Below, piece after piece: positions 24,845 through 33,701 of a stretch of 64,000 nucleotides of DNA. Below the pieces are notes generated by a model. That model was not told the DNA's origin, ran no database searches, and was given only the letters and a program-made list of their open reading frames with translations. This DNA comes from Anaerolineae bacterium. Its GTDB lineage: Bacteria > Chloroflexota > Anaerolineae > B4-G1. How positions within the stretch are numbered: the stretch's first letter is position 1; each line of letters opens with the position of its first letter. The translations under genes were made by a program, and so were the position numbers. The DNA is taken from the NCBI GenBank assembly GCA_016783285.1, contig JADHWW010000102.1, positions 21,703 through 85,702 of the forward strand, read 5' to 3'.

Positions 24845-26086
24845 ATGGCAAGAGTCTCTTTCAAGCGATCGCTAGAACGTTGTTTACAAGAGCTGACCCG
24901 CACTGGCGATGTCGAAGCCAGCTTGCGACGTTATCCCCAGTACGCTGGCCAGTTACGCCCGTTGCTCGAAATGGCCCAGGCAACCCATCGCTACTACGAA
25001 GCCGTACCGGAAGCGCCGGGGGGACTGGCGGCCGGCAGGAAGCGGTTGTTGGCCATGGCCGCACAACAGCGCGCCAGAGGTGTTGGGGCAGCCTCAGCAA
25101 CCAGAACTGCAACCACACGCACAGCAGGTCGGAAAATAAAACTCATCTTTGCGACGAGGCTCATCGCCGTTCTGCTGGTCGTCGTCGTGGGCACGGCTGC
25201 CCTCGGAGGCGGGGTCGTCTGGGCTGCTGGCGATAGTCTGCCGGGCGACCTGCTGTACCCGGTCAAGCTGGCTACGGAGGACGTTCGCCTGGCGCTCACC
25301 TCCGCGCCGGCGGATCAGGTAGATCTGGCGCTGCAGTTCGTTGAGGAACGGGCGGAAGAGGTGCAAACGCTGGTAGTGGCCGGGCGGCAAGTGCCGGACG
25401 AGACTGTCACTCGGATGGAACGGCATATCGAACGCGCGTTGACCCAGGCAGCCTGGGCCTCTGATGAGGAGATAACCGGCCTACTAACGCAAATCGCCGG
25501 GTGCACGCGCACCCAGGCGCAGGTACTGGAACAGGTGCAAATGACGGCTCCACAACAAGCCCAGCCTGGGCTGGAGCATGCTGCGACTGTCTGCCGGCAG
25601 GGAGCGGAGGCGGCGGAGGATGGGTTGAACGATCCCCAGGCGTTTCGCCGACGTTACCGTCACCAACGAGGAGCCCGCCCTGAGCCTGCCGAAGGGACAC
25701 CGGAGCCGACGAGTGTGCCGGAGCAGGTGACCGTCACCCCAGGGGGCGATCAGGAACAGGAACAGGATCAGGAACGATATCAACAGCAGGACCAGGAGCG
25801 CACGTACACACCAGTTGGTGCGCCGCATATTACGCCCCACGGGCCGCGGGCAACTCTTGTACCACAGGCCACGCCCCGCGACGCGCAAGCAACTCCCAGG
25901 CTACAGGTCACACCCCACGGGCCGCAGGCGACTTCCGTACCGCAGGCCACGCCCCAGGGCCCCCAGTGGACTCCTGTGCCTCCCGCTACGACGCCACAGC
26001 TCCAACAACCTGGTGGTGGGCAGAGTGGGGGCGGACAAGATGGTGGTGAATACGGCGGCGGTGGGCAAGGTGGCGGCGGCAAGTAG
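24845..26086 (+). CDS. DUF5667 membrane protein, candidate anti-sigma factor
   Basis: A 413-residue protein. The cytosolic N-terminus (1-95) is helical (FKRSLERCLQELTRTGDVEA). One transmembrane helix lies at about 100-125. The DUF5667 domain follows (about 127-270) and contains SLPGDLLYPVKLATEDVRLA and LALQFVEERAEEVQTLV. The last 140 residues are low-complexity: Glu/Gln runs, five or so imperfect TPHGPQATSVPQ units, and a Gly-rich end. By analogy with RsbN it may hold the upstream sigma factor at the membrane. A PEPAEG stretch near residue 278 comes from the short inserted repeat also seen at 28.27 and 61.37 kb. Confidence 0.78.
   Translation: MARVSFKRSLERCLQELTRTGDVEASLRRYPQYAGQLRPLLEMAQATHRYYEAVPEAPGGLAAGRKRLLAMAAQQRARGVGAASATRTATTRTAGRKIKLIFATRLIAVLLVVVVGTAALGGGVVWAAGDSLPGDLLYPVKLATEDVRLALTSAPADQVDLALQFVEERAEEVQTLVVAGRQVPDETVTRMERHIERALTQAAWASDEEITGLLTQIAGCTRTQAQVLEQVQMTAPQQAQPGLEHAATVCRQGAEAAEDGLNDPQAFRRRYRHQRGARPEPAEGTPEPTSVPEQVTVTPGGDQEQEQDQERYQQQDQERTYTPVGAPHITPHGPRATLVPQATPRDAQATPRLQVTPHGPQATSVPQATPQGPQWTPVPPATTPQLQQPGGGQSGGGQDGGEYGGGGQGGGGK
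25670..25700 (+). repeat. Short palindromic repeat inserted in frame (copy 1)
   Basis: The reverse complement reads CCCTTCGGCAGGCTCAGGGC, matching the core at 28.27 and 61.37 kb (CCCTTCGGC-nn(n)-GCTCAGGGC). It adds about ten residues ending PEPAEG to the DUF5667 protein without breaking the frame. Confidence 0.6.
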
Positions 26087-26089
26087 CCA

Positions 26090-26137
26090 GTACTTACACA
26101 GTTTCCGCATCATTCCTTCAGCTACGTTTCGGGTCAT
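26090..26137 (-). pseudogene. Fragment of an abiEii toxin gene start
   Basis: Reading from an ATG at 26137, the frame begins MTRNVAEGMMRKL, close to the start MTRDVAASVRQRL of the toxin gene at 33084. Similarity lasts only about 40-45 bp (26118-26163 aligns with 33069-33110 including the preceding stop). The remainder of the toxin is missing. Confidence 0.5.
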
Positions 26138-26364
26138 AGTAGTGCCTCCAGGTAGGGTCTCGTCTGGCTCAGCGTTTCCATCGCTACACGAAGCGCGATG
26201 TCCTGCCGTTCGATCTCCGCCGGATCGGAGGTAACGTGCAGATCGGACTTGATCTCGCGGGCGAAGGCCGCCGCCTCGTTCCAACTGGGGCCACGCGCAG
26301 GGATGAGGGCATCGAACCAACGGTGCAGTCTCAGTTTCCAGTCCACATCCACCACGTTGGTCAT
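26134..26364 (-). CDS. Small unknown protein with an AbiEi-like C-terminal tail
   Basis: A 76-residue frame starting MTNVVDVDWKLRLHRWF and ending SQTRPYLEALL. The body is not recognised. The last eight residues and the 4-base ATGA overlap with a following MTRNVA start copy the junction of the abiEi-abiEii pair at 33.08 kb, so this looks like a chimera or remnant. The same frame stays open for about 30 codons upstream but runs into a stop before any ATG, so part of a larger gene may be lost. It lies downstream of res on the same strand. Confidence 0.4.
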   Translation of the reverse strand: MTNVVDVDWKLRLHRWFDALIPARGPSWNEAAAFAREIKSDLHVTSDPAEIERQDIALRVAMETLSQTRPYLEALL

Positions 26365-26578
26365 CGTCAAGGCTGGCCTGGGCAAGGGCTGGCCCTTGCG
26401 TATAGTCAGCGGGTGGCCTGGCTTGAGTCTCAGTTCGACCCATGGTGGACCGGGCGGGATGGACCAGGCCCAGCTCTACGTCGTAGTTGCGCAGGGCTGT
26501 GCACGGGCAACGGAGGTCTCCTGGCGACCGAAAAGGCCCCAGAACAGTTTGAATGGTTCTTCGCGGTGCGCGAAGGGC

Positions 26579-29356
26579 TCAATCGAATAACTCTGGCTGA
26601 TGGCCGTCCAACTCTTCAACCAGTTCTCCGAAGATCCGAGCACTGCTGGCGTCAAAACACCTTTGCGGCACCTTCAAATAACGCCAGGTCTGGCGGGTTT
26701 GGGCAGAGACCTTTCCACACCAGTCGCGGATGCTACCGTCTTTGTGCGCCACATCCTCGTACTCGCGCCCCTTGGTCTCGACGATCCAGTTGACCTGACC
26801 CTCTGGTGTCTGTTGCACGGCGACGAAGTCGGGGTAGTAGAACTTGATGGCGCCAGTGGTGCTGAGGTAATCCACCCGGAACCGAGTGTAGGATTCCGCC
26901 AGGGCGGCGAAGCGGAGGACGTCGGATGCACCGTCCAGGAATTGGGCGAAACGGGCTTCCAGGTCGTTGAACACAGCGCACTCGTTGAAGATGGTCTTGT
27001 CGCAGGCAAGGTGCAAGCGAGACCAGGTGAAAGGTTGCGTTTGCGAGAGATGGAACGCCGCGTCCTCGAACTCGATGGCCCGCTCTTGGGTGGCCAACTC
27101 GGCGATCCTCCGGCTCAAGAAGGTGGCGATGCCATCCTGGAGCATTGGATCCCGCAGGCGGCGCTTGATGTCGTCCTTGTCCAGATGGACCTCAATGCCA
27201 AAGCAGCGATGCTGCACATACCCCTTGACGATTCTGTACAGTTCGGAGAAGTGACCGTTGAGGCTCAACCGGTGCTCGACGGCATGGGTGATGTCGCGCA
27301 GGAAGTCCTGGCTGAGCAACGGGCGTTCGGGGATGACGACGGCCTGGTGGACCGTGGTGCCCGTGGTGGCGAAGGCCATCTCAATCTCAATGGCCAATTC
27401 CTCCGCCAACACACCAGCATCGTAGATCGGCGGCAACCCTAGCGGATCCAGGTGCTTGAGGTTGCGGTACTCGTGGGTGTATTTGGGTTTGGTCAGGGGA
27501 ATGGCGATGTCGAATTCGACCCTCTCTCGTATCGGATAGACTTTGATCGGCAAGGGCGGTGGCGTGCCAACGGTATCAATGCCGACGCCCTCCTGCTCCA
27601 GTTCGCGCACGAAGGCCTCAAACGCCTCAGTGCCGATGACCTCGAGCGTCTGGCGGCGGTCGGGGCTGATGCTGTGCATCACGCGCAGCCCGCGTCCCAC
27701 GGCCTGTTCGGGCAGGATGGCGGCTTTGGACGTGAACGGCCGCAGGCCCAGGGTGACAGTCACGTTGTGAACATCCCATCCCTCACGCAGCATGAGCACG
27801 CTGACGATGATTTTGATGTCGCTATCTGGCTTGTCCACGTCGCGCGCACCATTGCGTGCCTGGTGGAGGTCTTTTTTGGTAATGTTACCCTTGCTGTCGG
27901 TGTGGATGACCAGTACTTCTTTCTTCTTGAGGCGGCCGGCTTTGCGAATGTGCCCGGCGATGGCATCGGCGTAGGCGGTGCGCTCGCACATGATGAACAA
28001 CACCGGCTTCTGTCCGACGCCCCGGTAGACCCGCGTGTGCTCCTTCCAGCGCTCCAGGGCAACGACGATCCAGTCGTGATAGGCCTGCACGACGTTGTGT
28101 TTCGTGACCCTCTTGGGGTCTGGTTTGTTTACGCGATGCACAATGAGAGGAGCCTTGACGATCTGGTCCTCGATGGCCTGGGCAAGAGGGTAGTCCACGA
28201 CAATCCAGGGGTAGTAGGTGCCCGCCTGAGTCTTGGGCGTGGCGGAGAAGTCGAGCCAGGCGGTGAGACCCCTTCGGCTTCGCTCAGGGCAGGCTCCTTG
28301 CCCGGCTTTATGCTTGAGGTTCTCGTGCAGGGCCTGCAACGTCCTATTCCAGGCCAGGTCTTCATCGTGGACGTGGTGTGCCTCGTCATTGAGCACCATC
28401 AGGTTGCCCAGGCCTTTGATCCGCTCTAGCATCGAGGGTTGGTAGGCCGCCAGGTCTTGCTTGGGCGGACGGCCTAGAACAGCCTCCACGGCATTGGCTG
28501 GCGTCCATTCCTCCTCGCGCGATTCGTAGATTTGCTGGATGTTGACCACGAAGAGGTTGCCGGCCGGGTCGGGAACGGCGCTGTCGCCGCGCAGAATGAT
28601 CCTCATCCCCCATTGGCCGCGCCACTCTGGAGGAATGAGGGGGAGCGCGTGGAAGATCTTGTTGCTGGCAAAATCCCGTTCCAGTCGCTCGAAGACGATG
28701 ACGTTGGGAGCGACAATGAGGAAGTTGTCAGTGAAGCGATCAAGACTTCGGAAGTCTGTGCCCAGACGGCGATTCAGATACGACCAGACGATGGCCATCG
28801 CCATAACTACCGTCTTGCCGGCGCCGGTGGCCATCTTGAAAGCGTAGCGTTGGAGATTCTCCTCGGGCAGTTCCTGAACCGCGTCCTTCTCTACCTCAGG
28901 CACCCAACGGCGGAGAAGTCGCTGGCCATCCATTGTCGTCTCGACGTTGAACTCCATATCCAAGAAACCGCGTTTCGGCTTCTCGCCAAACTCCTGGGCG
29001 ATGGGAACGAAGTCCGCAAAGCCCCGCACCTCGACCAGGTAGACCAGCGTCTCGATCGCCTCGCGCTGGCACCACCAGTACCGCCACACGGTTCCATCGG
29101 CCAGCAGGTGATCCTCATCGAACCAGAACCGGAAAAGGCGACGGGTGACGTCAGAGATGCCGGGGTATTCGTCGTCACGCCACTGGCCCACAGCCTGGCG
29201 AAGTTTGTCCACCAGGAACATCGTGCTGGGACGGCGGCCCTGGCGCACGGCGTAATCGCCCTCGCCTAGTTTCTCCAGGTAAGCGTCCGGTTTGGTGTAG
29301 GGGGTGCGTCCAGGCACTTCCGGCAGGGTGCGGTCGTAATGTATTACTGTTGCCAC
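26579..29356 (-). CDS. res: Type III restriction enzyme Res subunit
   Basis: A 925-residue DEAD/DEAH helicase-nuclease. Walker A is in FKMATGAGKTVVMAMAI (about residue 175), the DEAH box is NDEAHHVHDEDLA (about 320), motif III is DFSATPKTQ and motif VI is EQAVGRGLRVM. The C-terminal nuclease domain has a PD-ExK core, YYPDFVAVQQTPEG then WIVETKGREYED. It pairs with Mod to cut DNA between inversely oriented unmethylated sites. An ACPERSRRG peptide just before SATPKTQ comes from an inserted short palindromic repeat and is close to a helicase motif, yet the frame continues. The mod gene is upstream, separated by a toxin-antitoxin pair. Confidence 0.88.
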   Translation of the reverse strand: MATVIHYDRTLPEVPGRTPYTKPDAYLEKLGEGDYAVRQGRRPSTMFLVDKLRQAVGQWRDDEYPGISDVTRRLFRFWFDEDHLLADGTVWRYWWCQREAIETLVYLVEVRGFADFVPIAQEFGEKPKRGFLDMEFNVETTMDGQRLLRRWVPEVEKDAVQELPEENLQRYAFKMATGAGKTVVMAMAIVWSYLNRRLGTDFRSLDRFTDNFLIVAPNVIVFERLERDFASNKIFHALPLIPPEWRGQWGMRIILRGDSAVPDPAGNLFVVNIQQIYESREEEWTPANAVEAVLGRPPKQDLAAYQPSMLERIKGLGNLMVLNDEAHHVHDEDLAWNRTLQALHENLKHKAGQGACPERSRRGLTAWLDFSATPKTQAGTYYPWIVVDYPLAQAIEDQIVKAPLIVHRVNKPDPKRVTKHNVVQAYHDWIVVALERWKEHTRVYRGVGQKPVLFIMCERTAYADAIAGHIRKAGRLKKKEVLVIHTDSKGNITKKDLHQARNGARDVDKPDSDIKIIVSVLMLREGWDVHNVTVTLGLRPFTSKAAILPEQAVGRGLRVMHSISPDRRQTLEVIGTEAFEAFVRELEQEGVGIDTVGTPPPLPIKVYPIRERVEFDIAIPLTKPKYTHEYRNLKHLDPLGLPPIYDAGVLAEELAIEIEMAFATTGTTVHQAVVIPERPLLSQDFLRDITHAVEHRLSLNGHFSELYRIVKGYVQHRCFGIEVHLDKDDIKRRLRDPMLQDGIATFLSRRIAELATQERAIEFEDAAFHLSQTQPFTWSRLHLACDKTIFNECAVFNDLEARFAQFLDGASDVLRFAALAESYTRFRVDYLSTTGAIKFYYPDFVAVQQTPEGQVNWIVETKGREYEDVAHKDGSIRDWCGKVSAQTRQTWRYLKVPQRCFDASSARIFGELVEELDGHQPELFD
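28262..28292 (-). repeat. Short palindromic repeat inserted in frame (copy 2)
   Basis: Plus-strand sequence CCCTTCGGCTTCGCTCAGGG followed by CAGGC, the same unit as at 25.68 and 61.37 kb. It encodes GACPERSRRG within Res. Confidence 0.7.
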
Positions 29357-29404
29357 TGGTTTTCTCTGTGAGCGTTCTCGCCACGAATCATACGAATTCC
29401 ACTG

Positions 29405-29677
29405 TTAACGCAAGATATCGTACACTTCACGCCGGTGCTGAATACCATACAGAGTCAACACCCCGGCTTCGCGATCTACCCACAGCAGCACCCGGTAGTC
29501 TCCCACCCGGTATTTGTGCAGCCCCTTCAGATCCTCGGGCAAATGACGAAGTGGATAGCGAAGGACCTCCGGGTGCTCGGCTAGCCACTCCACTTTGCGG
29601 ATGACACGCTGGGCGACGGCGCGGTCAAGGCCGCTCAGGTCCTCGTCGAACTCGGGAGTAGCCTCTATTCGATACAC
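29405..29677 (-). CDS. RelE/ParE-family toxin
   Basis: A 90-residue basic toxin of the RelE superfamily: helical start YRIEATPEFDEDLSGLDRAV, then PLRHLPEDLKGLHKYRVGDY and RVLLWVDREAGVLTLYGIQHR, with the C-terminal HRREVYD motif. RelE members cleave mRNA on the ribosome; ParE members poison gyrase. The HRREVYD ending favours RelE. It overlaps the end of the antitoxin gene by 13 bases. The pair sits between mod and res, where it could stabilise the restriction system. Confidence 0.88.
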   Translation of the reverse strand: MYRIEATPEFDEDLSGLDRAVAQRVIRKVEWLAEHPEVLRYPLRHLPEDLKGLHKYRVGDYRVLLWVDREAGVLTLYGIQHRREVYDILR

Positions 29678-29919
29678 AGTTCTTGTTTCACCACGTCCAG
29701 TGAGCGCGTTTCTCCCTTCAGATGGTGCGCTCGAGCCTGGCGCATCCGTGCTAGAAAAGCGGTGTCCTGAGATAGCAGATAGTCTTCCATTTCGTCCCCA
29801 AAGGCTTCAAAAGCCCCGGCCGCCTCCGACATCTTCTGAAGCAAGGAGATCGGAATGGACACCATGTCGGTAGCCATATCCCCCTCAATGTGTTGGCTTG
29901 TTTTGACTGGGTTGCCCAT
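29665..29919 (-). CDS. Antitoxin partner of the RelE toxin
   Basis: An 84-residue acidic, helical protein; a central segment is VSIPISLLQKMSEAAGAF and the end is KGETRSLDVVKQELCIE. Small antitoxins of this size precede RelE genes in many Chloroflexota and cyanobacteria. The ATG at 29919 has a strong GGAGGT site eight bases ahead; a second ATG at 29877 also has a GAGGGGG near it. Overlap with the toxin indicates a two-gene operon. Identity as antitoxin rests on position and size. Confidence 0.75.
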   Translation of the reverse strand: MGNPVKTSQHIEGDMATDMVSIPISLLQKMSEAAGAFEAFGDEMEDYLLSQDTAFLARMRQARAHHLKGETRSLDVVKQELCIE

Positions 29920-30004
29920 CAATCTTTACCTCCACTTGGCTTACAACAACTTGGATTATAGCATAATGAGTCGCAAAAGAGAAAGCACCGCACGCGTCGG
30001 AAGT

Positions 30005-32113
30005 CTACCATGGCACCTCCAGCGCGAATACCTGCGACGTGTCGTTGCCAAAGATGTCAATGACCTTGACCAGGATGCGGTACGTTCCCGGCGTCTCGTA
30101 GACGTGCGGATCGGTCTTGAGTTGCAGCGTGCGGTCGCGACGGGTGCGGTAGGACGTCCAGCCGTTGATGAAGGTGTCGTTCTGGAAGTCCCAGTCCACC
30201 GCCCAGTAGTCCACGTAGTCCGACCACTTCTTAATCTTCTCGCGCACCTCGGGCGGGATGAGTTCGTCGTTGGGGATGACGAAGTCAGTCAGTGCAACCC
30301 GGAAGGAGCGCTTCTTGCGCGAGGGCTTGATCTCCACCTCCAGGTAGGCCAGTTCGTAGAAGTGTATGTCGCCCTTGTCAACCGCCTGCTGCTCCATCAC
30401 CTCGCGAGGGATGGCGAGGAGCAGAAGCCTGATGCCCTGCGCTTTGGCCTGGTCCACCATCAGGTTAGCCAGCCCCATCTCCCACTCCCAGCCCAGGACG
30501 TGGAGTTCCTTCTGCTTCATCGCCTTGCACTCGGCCAGGCACTCGTTGATCTCGTCAATCGTGACCGGCGCGTCCACCGCGCCGACGTGGACCATCGCGC
30601 TGCCCTTTTTGCCGTGCAGGTGCTGGGTGCCGGCCAGCGGCTGCGCGCCGTAGAGATTGAGGATGAACTTGAGATACTCGAAGATGAGCATCTGGCGGGG
30701 GCGTCTCTGACCCTCGAAGGTGACACCCTGCCAAACCTGGCGCTCGTACTTGCCCAGGTTGAGAATCTCGAAGGGGCGACACTTTGGGATGTCCATCAAC
30801 CGCTTACGGGTGACGTGGATGGCGTAGCGGCTCATGTCGCAGCCGATCCAGCGGCGACCCAGCTTCTCGGCTACGGCCAAAGTAGTGCCGGAGCCGCAGA
30901 AAAAGTCGGCAACGAGGTTTCCTTCGTTGGATGAAGTCAAGATGATTCTCTCAAGCAACAACTTCGGTTTCTGTGTCGCGTATCCCGTGCGCTCGGAGCC
31001 TATTGTCTGTGTAGACATCTTGTCCCAAATATCCTGGATAGGACGTCCCGGCATATCTTCCAAGTAGTGCTTCAAGCGTGGCGTTCCAGTCCGCGTGTAG
31101 TAGATGCGTGCTTGTTTCTCCCATTCAACCATGTTGGCTTTTGAGTACCCCCAATATCTTCCCCTATACGGACGAACGCCCTTGTACTCAAAACCTTCCA
31201 CTGGTTGCTGGCATTCGTTGGTTAGGTCGGCTTGCCAAGTTGATTTCCCAATCTTGCGTTTGATTCGCCATTCGTACTCAGTGTCGCCCCCTGGCTTTGC
31301 AGCGGTCATGTCGCTGTGAGTAAAGCACCTACCTGTTTCGGGCTCGACGTGTCGATAGTGGGCCTGTACATATTCTTGGTCATATTCTTCAAACTGGTGA
31401 TTCCAAGTGAAGTCGGTTCCTCTTGCGTAGAAGAGTATTACATCATGGACACGCCCATAATGAGTAGCGCCCTGGGCGACGTCGCTATGTGCGGATTGGC
31501 GCTTCCAGGTGATTTCGTTGATAAAAGAGCCTGTGCCAAAGATTTCATCTGCCACAACTTTGACATACTGCGAGATGTCCCACCCTAGGTGAATGTAAAT
31601 TGAGCCAGAAGGGCTCATTAACTCCGACATCAGGCGCAAACAGTCATACAGCATTCGAATGTATGAAGAAATGCCCTCACCCCACGTGTCTCGGTATGCT
31701 TTCTCTTCAAGCAAAGATTGATTCTTGTCAACAAATTCATCACCAACTTCCGCCCTAAACGAAAAATCTGCCCCCGTTGCAAACGGCGGATCAATGTAGA
31801 TTAAGTCAATCTTGCCAGCAAAATGCTCCAGCAGCGACCCCATCACGTACAAGTTGTCGCCCCAGATGAGCTTGTTGCGCCAGCCGTCGCCGGGGGCGGC
31901 CTTTTGCTCCTCCTCGGCCCGCCAGTAGTCGAAGAGGGTGGCAACGTGTCCAGCACGTTCCTCCTCACGCTCTTCGCGGGTGGCGCGGGTCTCGTTGACC
32001 CGCTCGATGACCTGGAAGGGCAGGCTCGCACGGCGGGGTGGGACCAGGTTGCCCTCGTCGTCATATTTGCCGGGCCAGACGAGTTCGGTGCGGGTGATTT
32101 CGATTTTGGGCAT
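30005..32113 (-). CDS. mod: Type III DNA methyltransferase Mod subunit
   Basis: A 702-residue N6-adenine methyltransferase of the beta group. The catalytic motif is LIYIDPPFATGADF (about residue 107) and the SAM motif is VADFFCGSGTTLAVAEKLG (about 390), the order expected for type III Mod. Between them lies the target recognition region (about 150-330); the C-terminal 200 residues bind Res and DNA. It modifies host DNA and guides the nuclease. The first 47 codons have a 140-bp duplicate at 34271-34410. A 12-bp gap separates it from the abiEii stop. Confidence 0.9.
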   Translation of the reverse strand: MPKIEITRTELVWPGKYDDEGNLVPPRRASLPFQVIERVNETRATREEREEERAGHVATLFDYWRAEEEQKAAPGDGWRNKLIWGDNLYVMGSLLEHFAGKIDLIYIDPPFATGADFSFRAEVGDEFVDKNQSLLEEKAYRDTWGEGISSYIRMLYDCLRLMSELMSPSGSIYIHLGWDISQYVKVVADEIFGTGSFINEITWKRQSAHSDVAQGATHYGRVHDVILFYARGTDFTWNHQFEEYDQEYVQAHYRHVEPETGRCFTHSDMTAAKPGGDTEYEWRIKRKIGKSTWQADLTNECQQPVEGFEYKGVRPYRGRYWGYSKANMVEWEKQARIYYTRTGTPRLKHYLEDMPGRPIQDIWDKMSTQTIGSERTGYATQKPKLLLERIILTSSNEGNLVADFFCGSGTTLAVAEKLGRRWIGCDMSRYAIHVTRKRLMDIPKCRPFEILNLGKYERQVWQGVTFEGQRRPRQMLIFEYLKFILNLYGAQPLAGTQHLHGKKGSAMVHVGAVDAPVTIDEINECLAECKAMKQKELHVLGWEWEMGLANLMVDQAKAQGIRLLLLAIPREVMEQQAVDKGDIHFYELAYLEVEIKPSRKKRSFRVALTDFVIPNDELIPPEVREKIKKWSDYVDYWAVDWDFQNDTFINGWTSYRTRRDRTLQLKTDPHVYETPGTYRILVKVIDIFGNDTSQVFALEVPW

Positions 32114-32124
32114 TTATTCACCTC

Positions 32125-33084
32125 TCAGTTCATTCGGACTTTAGAAGTCTGCCGGACTTCCGAAGTCTTATCACGCGGCAACCATGGGCCACCGGGCGAC
32201 CAGTACCGATCAAAGCGCCGCCCTTTCGACAGTGCCTGGATCACGGGATGGAGAAACGGGGCAATGACCTGAAGGGCCTCGTGCAGGGTGGCGGGCGTCT
32301 CCTTCTCCTCGAGGCGATGGCGACGGATGAACGCAATCCACTGGGTCTGCTTCTCACGATTTTGGGCAAAGGCATCGGTGAATGCGACTGGGGTCAGGGG
32401 GAGAGTTGTCTGTCGCCAGCGGAACGTCTCGTGGATCGCCTGAGACAGGATGGAACCGTCAAAGTCAAAGTGGTTGGCCAGCAACCAGACGTCGTAGAAG
32501 TCCTTTATCCGGCTGTTTACCTCCCCCATATAGACCATGATCTGTAACTTTTCGGCGATCGCACTTTCGCGGCTGTAGCCCTGCAGTTCAGGTGGGGGAA
32601 AATCCAGGATGGTCGGCAGCCGGACGAGAGATGGGCCGGGTACCAGCGGATCACCGAAACCGGTGTCAATCTGCATAGGGACACGCGCAGTGCCCAGATA
32701 GGCGGTAAAGCGCACGCGCACGCCCGCATAGTTTGCCGCCTCAATAATGCGCTCACCAAGGGCATTCTCGGTGTCAAAGCGCATCCCGTCCTCCGGTGCT
32801 GTCTCCTGGCAAATCGCCTGGATCACAGATACGACGTGCTCGACCGAGTTATCTAGACGGCCCAGCAGGTCAATATCGCGGGTGGGCCGGGAGAACGGCG
32901 ACTGCCAGGCGGTGAACATCAATGCCCCCTTGAGCACAAACTGGCGGCGATAGGATGAGCGTCCCAGGCGGTAGAGGAAACGTTCCAGAGCAAAGTACTG
33001 CAGCACCTCATTGAATGGGCGTCCCTCTGTTCTGGCGTGGTTTAGCAACCGCTGGCGGACGGAGGCAGCTACGTCTCGGGTCAT
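32125..33084 (-). CDS. abiEii: AbiEii-family nucleotidyltransferase toxin
   Basis: A 319-residue toxin of the AbiEii/MenT nucleotidyltransferase group. The core motifs are visible: FVLKGALMFTAW, then RPTRDIDLLGR with the two metal-binding aspartates, GYSRESAIAEKLQIM with the conserved Lys, and IKDFYDVWLLA. Characterised members transfer nucleotides (GTP binding for AbiEii; tRNA for MenT3). The ATG overlaps the antitoxin stop (ATGA, 33081-33084). All catalytic motifs are intact, so it should be active and require the antitoxin. Confidence 0.9.
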   Translation of the reverse strand: MTRDVAASVRQRLLNHARTEGRPFNEVLQYFALERFLYRLGRSSYRRQFVLKGALMFTAWQSPFSRPTRDIDLLGRLDNSVEHVVSVIQAICQETAPEDGMRFDTENALGERIIEAANYAGVRVRFTAYLGTARVPMQIDTGFGDPLVPGPSLVRLPTILDFPPPELQGYSRESAIAEKLQIMVYMGEVNSRIKDFYDVWLLANHFDFDGSILSQAIHETFRWRQTTLPLTPVAFTDAFAQNREKQTQWIAFIRRHRLEEKETPATLHEALQVIAPFLHPVIQALSKGRRFDRYWSPGGPWLPRDKTSEVRQTSKVRMN

Positions 33085-33695
33085 AGCAGCGCCTCCAGGT
33101 AAGGTCTGATCACTTTTTCGACCCGGCAGACGCGGGCGTAACGCAGCAGCCTGCTTACATCAAAGTCCTGATGCTGGCGATAGAATTTGAGCGCTTCGAG
33201 GGCCACATCCAGGCCAATCTTGCGGCGGTACTTGAAGCTATCGGCTATACTCTTCTCCGGCCCGTAGATGCGAACGGGGATGCCGTCAATCAGGGGGGTC
33301 TCAATTCCCTCGCTCCAGGCAGGGCCTGAGAACCAATAGATACGCAAGGGGGGATAGTCCAGACGGGTCCGCTTGGCCCCTCTGAGCATAGCGATGTCCA
33401 CAGCGTGGGGAATCTGGGTGGTCAGTTCGTGGAAGGCCAGGGCAGAGATCAGACAGACCACAGATTGAGGGACTTTGAGGGCCACAGTGACCAGGTCACG
33501 GTTGGATAGGGGCGGCAAGTCGGCCAAGCGGTAGAGCCCCCGACTGAGTTGCTCCACCACCCCGGAGTCGCGCATCGCGTAGAGGGTGCGTGGGTGGATG
33601 CCCAGCCGTCGCGCCTCAGCGGTGTGCATGGTGCCACCATGTTGCTGGAAAAGTGTGATTGCATTTTGAATAGGCTTGGATGTTTCCATCGCCAT
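33081..33695 (-). CDS. abiEi: AbiEi-family antitoxin and transcriptional repressor
   Basis: A 204-residue protein with an N-terminal winged helix (about residues 5-60, ALFxx-type start ITLFQQHGGTMHTAEARRLG, then TLYAMRDSGVVEQLSRGLYR) and the AbiEi C-terminal domain (LVTVALKVPQSVVCLISALA ... KSIADSFKYRRKIG). AbiEi proteins neutralise the toxin without stable contact and repress their own promoter by binding inverted repeats. Such repeats are present upstream (33702-33747). The ATG at 33695 lies only about nine bases past the predicted transcription start and has no ribosome site, so the transcript is nearly leaderless; a second ATG is at 33689. Confidence 0.9.
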   Translation of the reverse strand: MAMETSKPIQNAITLFQQHGGTMHTAEARRLGIHPRTLYAMRDSGVVEQLSRGLYRLADLPPLSNRDLVTVALKVPQSVVCLISALAFHELTTQIPHAVDIAMLRGAKRTRLDYPPLRIYWFSGPAWSEGIETPLIDGIPVRIYGPEKSIADSFKYRRKIGLDVALEALKFYRQHQDFDVSRLLRYARVCRVEKVIRPYLEALL

Positions 33696-33701
33696 CGAAT
33701 A

